The notes under the pieces: generated by a model
Seen by the model: the letters and a program-made list of their open reading frames with translations, nothing else
Database searches by the model: none
Told to the model about the DNA's origin: nothing
Part shown: positions 58,410 through 64,000 of the stretch, piece by piece
Position numbering within the stretch: position 1 is the stretch's first letter
Layout of the letters: the number at the start of each line of letters is the position of its first letter
Program-made: the position numbers and the translations under genes
DNA from: Marinomonas colpomeniae
GTDB lineage: Bacteria; Pseudomonadota; Gammaproteobacteria; Pseudomonadales; Marinomonadaceae
Assembly: GCF_014803385.1 (NCBI RefSeq)
Contig: NZ_JACYFC010000001.1
Coordinates: forward strand, 454,136-518,135
Reading direction: 5' to 3'
Length of the DNA stretch: 64,000 bases

Positions 58410-60314
58410 ATGAAAACCGTACAAAAACATGATTTAAGTTTTGATGAATTAGATGAATTAGTACGACCAGCTCCAGAAGTCGTAGAATTCGAAGAAGTGT
58501 CGAATAAAATGGTTTCACGCCGTGGTTTTTTAAGTGGTGGAGCAGCCGTTGGTGCTGGTGCCTTTGTCATGGGATCTACCAGTTTAGCAGCGGGTAAAGC
58601 ATTTGCAGCAGGTGAAAAAGAGTCACGTCTTGCGTTTAGTATGGTAAAAGCCAATACCCTTGATACTGTTACTGTTCCAGAGGGTTACAAATGGGAAGTA
58701 CTTGCTTCTTGGGGTGATCCTATGTTCTCGAACGCGCCAGCCTTTAATAGCGCGACAGGCGGCACAGGAGCTTCTCAGGAACTGTCTTTTGGTGATCACA
58801 ATGATGGTATGGCGATGTTTTCTCATAATGGACGCCAGATCCTTTGTGTAAACAATGAATACACAAACCTAAACACGTTACATGCAAACCGAACTGACGG
58901 TGTACCAACAACAGCTGATGACATTCTTAAAAGTAAAGCAGCTCATGGTGTCAGTATTGTTGAAGTGGCACGTAAAAATAATCAATGGGGCATAGTGAAA
59001 GATTCTGAGTTCAACCGTCGTATTACGGTTGATACAGAAATGGACATCACGGGTCCTGCCCGTGGTCATAATCTTCTTAAAACAAAAGAAGACCCGAAAG
59101 GTGTGGTCGCTAAAGGAACGTGGAACAACTGTGGTAATGGACAAACACCTTGGGGAACTTATCTAACATGTGAAGAAAACTTTAACGGTTACTTTTCTTC
59201 AAGTGATGAGAGTTTTTCATTAACGCCTGAAATGAAGCGTTACGGTATCAGCCACAAAGATTGGGGATACAAGTGGGCGATGGCGGATTCTCGTTTTGAT
59301 TTGTCGAAAGAGCCTCAAGAGCCAAATCGTGCAGGATACATTGTTGAGATCGATCCATTAGACCCAACATCTCGTCCTAAAAAACGTACTGCGATGGGTC
59401 GCTTTAAGCATGAAAACGCTGAATTAACGATTGCTTCTAACGGCCATGTCGTCGTGTATTTGGGTGATGATGAGCGTGGTGAGTTTTTGTATCGTTTTGT
59501 TTCTAAGCATAAGTATTTAGCGGGCGGTAATAACCGTAACTTACTAGAAGAAGGAACCTTGTACGTTGCAAAATTTCATGACAATAACCGTGGCGAATGG
59601 CTAGCACTGACACCTAAAACAACAGGGATGACCGAAGCTGAAATTTCTATTCATACTCGTATGGCGGCTTCTAAAGTTGGCGCAACGACAATGGATCGTC
59701 CAGAATGGGTTGCTTCAAACCCAAATAAAATCGAAGTTTTTTGTGCATTAACAAATAATAAAAACCGTGGTGTTAAACCAAATGCCGGTGGTGATGAAAC
59801 ACCGCCAACAGGCCCAAATCCACGCGTAAAAAACAACTTTGGTCAAATCGTTCGTTGGACCCCTATGGACGAGGATCACACGAGTAGTGAATTTAAGTGG
59901 AATTTGTTTGTACTAGCGGGAAACCCTGCAGTATATGACGATGCAAATGCGGGATCCAAAAACCTTAATCAAGACAATATGTTTAACTCTCCAGATGGTT
60001 TGAAGTTTGATTCTAAAGGCTTGTTGTGGATTCAAACAGATGGGAACTATTCAAATGAAAAAGGTTTCCAAGGACAAGGTAACAATCAGATGTTGGTTGG
60101 TGACCCTGAAACAGGCGAGATTCGTCGCTTCCTAGTGGGGCCAAGAGAATGTGAAATCACCGGTGCTGCTTGGAATATAGAGCGTACTACTATGTTTGTT
60201 AGTGTGCAGCATCCAGGTGAGAAAGGTGATTCTCACTGGCCAGATGGAGGACAATCTGTGCCTCGTTCTAGTGTTATTGCGATTTCTCGTGAAGATGGTG
60301 CAGTGATTGGCTAA
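58410..60314 (+). CDS. phoX: PhoX-type alkaline phosphatase
   Basis: A 634-residue exported protein with a twin-arginine signal (SRRGFLSGG, Arg37/Arg38) and the PhoX fold: ILCVNNEYTN, NCGNGQTPWGTYLTCEENF, and late SPDGLKFDSKGLLWIQTDG. It is a Ca/Fe-dependent phosphatase taking phosphate from organic esters outside the cytoplasm, common in marine bacteria. The Pho box upstream points to PhoB control. A terminator follows. Confidence 0.93.
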   Translation: MKTVQKHDLSFDELDELVRPAPEVVEFEEVSNKMVSRRGFLSGGAAVGAGAFVMGSTSLAAGKAFAAGEKESRLAFSMVKANTLDTVTVPEGYKWEVLASWGDPMFSNAPAFNSATGGTGASQELSFGDHNDGMAMFSHNGRQILCVNNEYTNLNTLHANRTDGVPTTADDILKSKAAHGVSIVEVARKNNQWGIVKDSEFNRRITVDTEMDITGPARGHNLLKTKEDPKGVVAKGTWNNCGNGQTPWGTYLTCEENFNGYFSSSDESFSLTPEMKRYGISHKDWGYKWAMADSRFDLSKEPQEPNRAGYIVEIDPLDPTSRPKKRTAMGRFKHENAELTIASNGHVVVYLGDDERGEFLYRFVSKHKYLAGGNNRNLLEEGTLYVAKFHDNNRGEWLALTPKTTGMTEAEISIHTRMAASKVGATTMDRPEWVASNPNKIEVFCALTNNKNRGVKPNAGGDETPPTGPNPRVKNNFGQIVRWTPMDEDHTSSEFKWNLFVLAGNPAVYDDANAGSKNLNQDNMFNSPDGLKFDSKGLLWIQTDGNYSNEKGFQGQGNNQMLVGDPETGEIRRFLVGPRECEITGAAWNIERTTMFVSVQHPGEKGDSHWPDGGQSVPRSSVIAISREDGAVIG

Positions 60315-60340
60315 GTCTCAAAGCGTAAAATGTCTTTAAT

Positions 60341-60375
60341 AAAAAGCCAATATGAAATCCATATTGGCTTTTTTT
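60341..60375 (+). terminator. Terminator after phoX
   Basis: Arms AAAAAGCCAATATG (60341-60354) and CATATTGGCTTTTT (60360-60373) with a 5-base loop and a T-run. Confidence 0.93.
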
Positions 60376-60520
60376 GTAGTCAAGTTTGAGTGTTTTGACG
60401 TAGTTTGGTTGTTTTTTTGCTGAGTTTGTCCATGATTAATTCAAGATGAAGCCTCCTCTATAGTGTAATATTAGGAATATCAGTTTTATTAAAAATAAAT
60501 TCAAATAATAAGGATTAGCT

Positions 60521-62083
60521 ATGGATTTTTTGTCTTCATTGGCAACATTTATCATTCAATGGGGCGTTTTGTTGTTTGTGTTTGTGCTTTTTCTTGCGCT
60601 TGTTTCGATAGGTGTTATGTACTGGGTTGACACTCATCAAACAACTCAGACAATTAGACGAAATTACCCTGTTATTGGTCGGTTCCGTTATATTTTCGAA
60701 CATATGGGTGAGTTCTTTCGTCAATACTTCTTTGCAATGGATAGAGAAGAACGTCCATTTGATCGTGCTGAACGGTCTTGGGCTTATCGCTCAGCGAAAA
60801 AAGTAGACAGTACTATTGCCTTTGGTTCGACACGTTCATTAGAAACTCCTGGTGATATTTATTTTTTGAACTGCGCTTTTCCTACTTTAGATGAGGATGC
60901 GGCACAGCCTAAAGAGGTTTGTATTGGTGAATTCACCGCTAAAATGCCATATCGCACCAATTCTGTCGTTAATATCTCTGGTATGAGTTTTGGCGCTTTA
61001 TCTAAACCTGCAATACAGGCTTTATCTAGAGGCGCTAGTAAAGCTGGAATTTGGATGAATACAGGTGAAGGTGGTTTGGCTTCTTATCATTTGGAAGGCG
61101 GCTGTGATCTTGTTTTTCAAATTGGTACTGCAAAATATGGTGTACGTAATGCTGAAGGGCATTTAGATGATGCAAAACTAATGAGCGTTGCGAGCCATGA
61201 AAATGTTCGAATGTTTGAAATTAAAATGAGTCAAGGTGCAAAACCTGGAAAAGGCGGAATGCTTCCTGGTGCTAAGATTACAGAAGAAATTGCTCATATT
61301 CGTGGTATTCCAAAGGGCGAAGATTCTATAAGCCCAAATGGTCACCTAGACATTAAATCCATCGATGATTTATTGAACATGATCCATCGTGTACGCAAAG
61401 TAACGTCGAAGCCTGTTGGCTTTAAAATGGTGGTTGGTGATATCCGGTTCTTTGATGCCTTATGTGAATTAATACATAAGAAAGGCCTCGATTATTGTCC
61501 AGACTTTATTACGATTGATAGTTCTGACGGTGGAACAGGAGCGGCACCTCAACCTCTAATGGATTATGTCGGTATGCAATTGCGTGAGAGTTTACCAATG
61601 GTAGTGAATACGGTGACGTCTTATGGTCTACGCCGTTATATTAAAATCATTGCGTCAGGGAAGTTGATTGTTCCAGGTAAAGCGGCTTGGGCATTAAGTG
61701 CAGGTGCTGATTTTGTGGTTACTGCACGAGGTTTTTTGTTTTCGCTTGGTTGCATTCAAGCATTACAGTGTAATAAAAATACCTGCCCAACAGGCATCAC
61801 GACTCATAATCCTGATTTACAAAAGGGTTTGGTGGCGTTAGAAAAATCTGAACGGGTAGCTAATTATGTAGAAGGCTTGTTGCACGGTATTGGCATGATT
61901 GCCCATTCATGTGGTGTAAGTGAGCCGCGAGAATTGACAAGAGCTCATGTACGTATTATTGAAAACCAGAGCCAATCTCAGCTATTTTCAGAAGCCAACC
62001 CAATGCCAGAGGTGCAACCAGAATATATTAATATAACTTCTATTCAAGGAGATGAGGCACCAGTAGAAGAGCGTTTACAGTAG
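60521..62083 (+). CDS. FMN-binding glutamate-synthase-family membrane protein
   Basis: A 520-residue protein: N-terminal membrane helix (about 13-35) then the glutamate synthase FMN/Fe-S domain (about 110-480) with ISGMSFGALSKPAIQALS, MNTGEGGLASYH, IDSSDGGTGAAPQPLMD and the [3Fe-4S]-type Cys motif CNKNTCPTGI. It lacks the amidotransferase part of GltB, and no gltD lies beside it, so it is likely not a full glutamate synthase; the reaction is uncertain. Confidence 0.88.
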   Translation: MDFLSSLATFIIQWGVLLFVFVLFLALVSIGVMYWVDTHQTTQTIRRNYPVIGRFRYIFEHMGEFFRQYFFAMDREERPFDRAERSWAYRSAKKVDSTIAFGSTRSLETPGDIYFLNCAFPTLDEDAAQPKEVCIGEFTAKMPYRTNSVVNISGMSFGALSKPAIQALSRGASKAGIWMNTGEGGLASYHLEGGCDLVFQIGTAKYGVRNAEGHLDDAKLMSVASHENVRMFEIKMSQGAKPGKGGMLPGAKITEEIAHIRGIPKGEDSISPNGHLDIKSIDDLLNMIHRVRKVTSKPVGFKMVVGDIRFFDALCELIHKKGLDYCPDFITIDSSDGGTGAAPQPLMDYVGMQLRESLPMVVNTVTSYGLRRYIKIIASGKLIVPGKAAWALSAGADFVVTARGFLFSLGCIQALQCNKNTCPTGITTHNPDLQKGLVALEKSERVANYVEGLLHGIGMIAHSCGVSEPRELTRAHVRIIENQSQSQLFSEANPMPEVQPEYINITSIQGDEAPVEERLQ

Positions 62084-62256
62084 TGCATTAACTTGCTAAA
62101 TGTACCATTAAAAAATGGCGATGAAATACTTATTAAGTTTTGACTCGTCATTTTTTGTCTTAATACAAAATATGGGGTCGTTACTTAGCCATTGTGTATT
62201 TACTTTTCTTTTATGTACTGTATTTTCCTAACCTTATTTCGTTCTTTGGAGCTTTT

Positions 62257-62670
62257 ATGTCGGTCTTATTCCATTACGCGTTTCATGTCACTTGTTTGGA
62301 GAAAACGCGTGATTTTTATGTGGATATATTAGGTTGTATTGAAGGCCGGAGTACTGATAGTTGGGTGGATTTCGATTTTTATGGTCATCAGCTTTCTTTG
62401 CATTTGGGAATACCATCACCAACGACAAATACAGGTCAAGTTGGAGAACATCTCGTGCCTATGCCTCACTTTGGGTTAATATTACCTTTGGGAGAATGGC
62501 AGAAAGTTGCAAAACGTTTGGCGGATGCCAACGTATTTTTTGATCTTTCCCCAAGTGTCCGATTTGAAGGTTTAGCAGGAGAGCAGTGGACAATGTTCTT
62601 TAAAGACCCAAGTGGTAATGCAATAGAGTTAAAAGGTTTTAGAGAGTTGGCTAGAGTATATGATAAATGA
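62257..62670 (+). CDS. VOC-family (glyoxalase/dioxygenase fold) protein
   Basis: A 137-residue protein with one VOC pair: FHYAFHVTCLEKTRDFYVDILGC (in part FHYAFHVTCLEKTRDFY), QLSLHLG, and the terminal FKDPSGNAIELKGF with metal-ligand Glu. Ligand His in the first and second blocks. ATG 62257 fits GGAG spacing. It overlaps the next gene by 4 bases. Substrate unknown. Confidence 0.88.
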   Translation: MSVLFHYAFHVTCLEKTRDFYVDILGCIEGRSTDSWVDFDFYGHQLSLHLGIPSPTTNTGQVGEHLVPMPHFGLILPLGEWQKVAKRLADANVFFDLSPSVRFEGLAGEQWTMFFKDPSGNAIELKGFRELARVYDK

Positions 62671-63602
62671 TTCCTTTTATTAGTCGTATTAGCGCTGAAG
62701 AGCAAACCATTTGGCTAGAAATCTTATCTCCAATGATGAATGATGAGGTCATTATCCCTTTTTCTGACTTAACCGAAGATGAAAAATTACAGTGTGATGT
62801 TGCAATTGTTGCGAACCCAGATCCTGAGGATTTACGCGCTCTCCCTAACCTGAAGTGGGTTCAAAGTTTATGGGCTGGTGTTGAAAAAATGATGCAAGAG
62901 CTGTCTTCACCTTCGTTTTCTGTAGTTCGTTTAGCGACACCGGATTTGTCTAATACCATGTCTGAAGCCGTATTAGCTTGGACACTTTTTCTACATCGTG
63001 ATATGCATATTTATGCAAAACAACAATCCCATAAAGTATGGCGGCAACATTCTATGGTGGTCGCTAAAGATCGTCGGATAGGTGTGCTTGGATTAGGTGC
63101 ATTAGGAAAAGCCAGTGCTCAACGTCTGGTTGATAATGGCTTCTCTGTTTCTGGTTGGAGTCGTAATGAGAAGCATATAGACAATATCGAGTGTTTTTAT
63201 GGAGAGGACGGTTTAGCCTGTTTATTGCAAAAAAGTGACATACTAATTTGTCTTTTGCCTTTGACAAATGAAACAAATAATTTATTAAATGAGCAGACAT
63301 TATCATATTTACCAGTTGGAGCCAGTATTATTAATTTTGCCCGTGGTCCTATTGTTGATGATGCTGCTTTGTTAATGAAACTTGAAGAAAGGCATTTATC
63401 TCATGCTATTCTAGATGTTTTTATGCAGGAACCCTTACCTGAAAGTCACCCTTATTGGGTAAATGAAAATGTAACGGTATTGCCTCATATTTCAGCACCA
63501 ACTAACCCTTATAGTACCAGTAATATTGTTGTTGAAAATATCAATTATTATCGAAAAACAGGGATTATTCCACCTGCTGTAGACTCTACTCAGGGTTATT
63601 GA
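62667..63602 (+). CDS. ghrA: GhrA-type D-2-hydroxyacid dehydrogenase (glyoxylate/hydroxypyruvate reductase A)
   Basis: A 311-residue NAD(P)-dependent reductase: VWQSLWAGVE-like start (KWVQSLWAGVEKMM), nucleotide loop GVLGLGALGKASA, NFARGPIVDD (catalytic Arg), LDVFMQEPLP (Glu) and VLPHISAPT (His). It probably reduces glyoxylate or hydroxypyruvate. ATG overlaps the VOC gene stop (ATGA), so the two are co-translated. Confidence 0.92.
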   Translation: MIPFISRISAEEQTIWLEILSPMMNDEVIIPFSDLTEDEKLQCDVAIVANPDPEDLRALPNLKWVQSLWAGVEKMMQELSSPSFSVVRLATPDLSNTMSEAVLAWTLFLHRDMHIYAKQQSHKVWRQHSMVVAKDRRIGVLGLGALGKASAQRLVDNGFSVSGWSRNEKHIDNIECFYGEDGLACLLQKSDILICLLPLTNETNNLLNEQTLSYLPVGASIINFARGPIVDDAALLMKLEERHLSHAILDVFMQEPLPESHPYWVNENVTVLPHISAPTNPYSTSNIVVENINYYRKTGIIPPAVDSTQGY

Positions 63603-63660
63603 TTTTCAATTCAATTGATGAAATTTCATTCATGATAAATTTAGTAAATGGAGTCTGATA

Positions 63661-64000
63661 TGCCACATTGTATACTTGAATACAGCCAAAATTTAGAGCA
63701 AGAAGTACCGCCTGTAGACATGCTAGAAGCAATTAAAGAGGCCTGCATTACTTCTAATCTTTTTTCTGTAGAAGACATTAAACTACGCAGCGTTCCTTAT
63801 AAAAGTTTTATGACTGCAGGCCAAGAGGATGCTTTCATACATGTAATGCTTAGAGTTTTATCTGGGCGTACTCCAGAGCAAAAAAAGCATCTGTCCCATT
63901 TGATATTAGATGCTTTAATTAAGTTCTCACTGAAGGATGTTAGTTTTTCGGTAGAAGTGTGTGATATGGATCGTGACACTTATGCTAAAAAGGTTGTCCT
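63661..64000 (+). CDS. 5-carboxymethyl-2-hydroxymuconate delta-isomerase-like tautomerase, 3' end missing
   Basis: At least 113 residues; it begins MPHCILEYSQNLEQE with the tautomerase Pro2 that becomes the N-terminal catalytic base after Met removal. The body (SFMTAGQEDAFIHVMLRVLSG, partial: FIHVMLRVLSGRTPEQK) matches CHMI. Members isomerise CHM in homoprotocatechuate breakdown. The frame runs off the right edge; the stop should be near. It follows ghrA by 58 bp. Confidence 0.85.

Overview
The window looks like a chromosomal segment of an AT-leaning marine gammaproteobacterium. Marinomonas or a close Oceanospirillales relative is my best guess, from gene content and order (ParC/ParP-CheW, then ccm, zipA-ligA, a cob cluster, many chemoreceptors and LysR regulators). 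This is pattern recognition and was not searched. Nearly every base is in a normal single-copy gene. I see no insertion sequence, prophage, CRISPR array, integron, rRNA or tRNA.

Layout. 1-4.6 kb: tail of a flagellar/chemotaxis operon (ParA-like ParC cut by the left edge, ParP-like protein with an (EP)17 tract, CheW, DUF2802), convergent with a free-standing FlhB C-terminal domain and FliK, which carries a 16-unit tandem repeat. 4.7-11.5 kb: complete cytochrome c maturation operon ccmABCDEFGHI. 11.5-15 kb: zipA, ligA and a YheU-family gene, with a long hairpin on each side of ligA-yheU. 15-23.4 kb: housekeeping genes (cysE, mnmC, periplasmic cyclophilin, SelT/W/H-like protein, yciI, yciB, PHP phosphoesterase, YciO/Sua5, rluB, DUF1499). 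23.4-31.1 kb: RstA/RstB-like two-component pair, metR, argF, grxD, two more LysR regulators and a YitT-like membrane protein.

31.2-39.9 kb: tight cobalamin operon (fused ChlI/ChlD-type chelatase protein, CobB, CbiD, CobK, CobH, CobL, CobI, two-domain CbiG/CobE). Most junctions overlap by 1-4 bases. Genes for CobJ and CobM are not in the window. 40-47.5 kb: chemoreceptor, mltC, dCache-HAMP-GGDEF diguanylate cyclase, phytase-like lipoprotein and a possible 51-residue protein. 47.5-49.2 kb: MerR (ZntR-like) regulator with a CSCG-motif permease under a classic 20-bp-spacer MerR promoter. 49.3-58 kb: amidohydrolase lipoprotein, YkgJ-like protein, thioredoxin, DUF1460 protein, CNNM/CorC-type protein, ABC-F ATPase (YbiT type), YjbR-like protein, GFA-family protein and an sCache chemoreceptor. 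58.2-60.3 kb: PhoX phosphatase preceded by a good Pho box. 60.5-64 kb: FMN-binding glutamate-synthase-like protein, VOC protein, GhrA-type reductase and a CHMI-type tautomerase cut by the right edge.

How it fits together: the window is mainly motility/chemotaxis, envelope and respiratory maturation, and cofactor synthesis, with small regulated modules for phosphate and metal stress. I found no convincing wholly new system. The observations most worth checking are the free-standing FlhB-C protein beside FliK, the two coding tandem repeats, the paired hairpins around ligA-yheU, the minimal CbiG, the MerR promoter and the Pho box.
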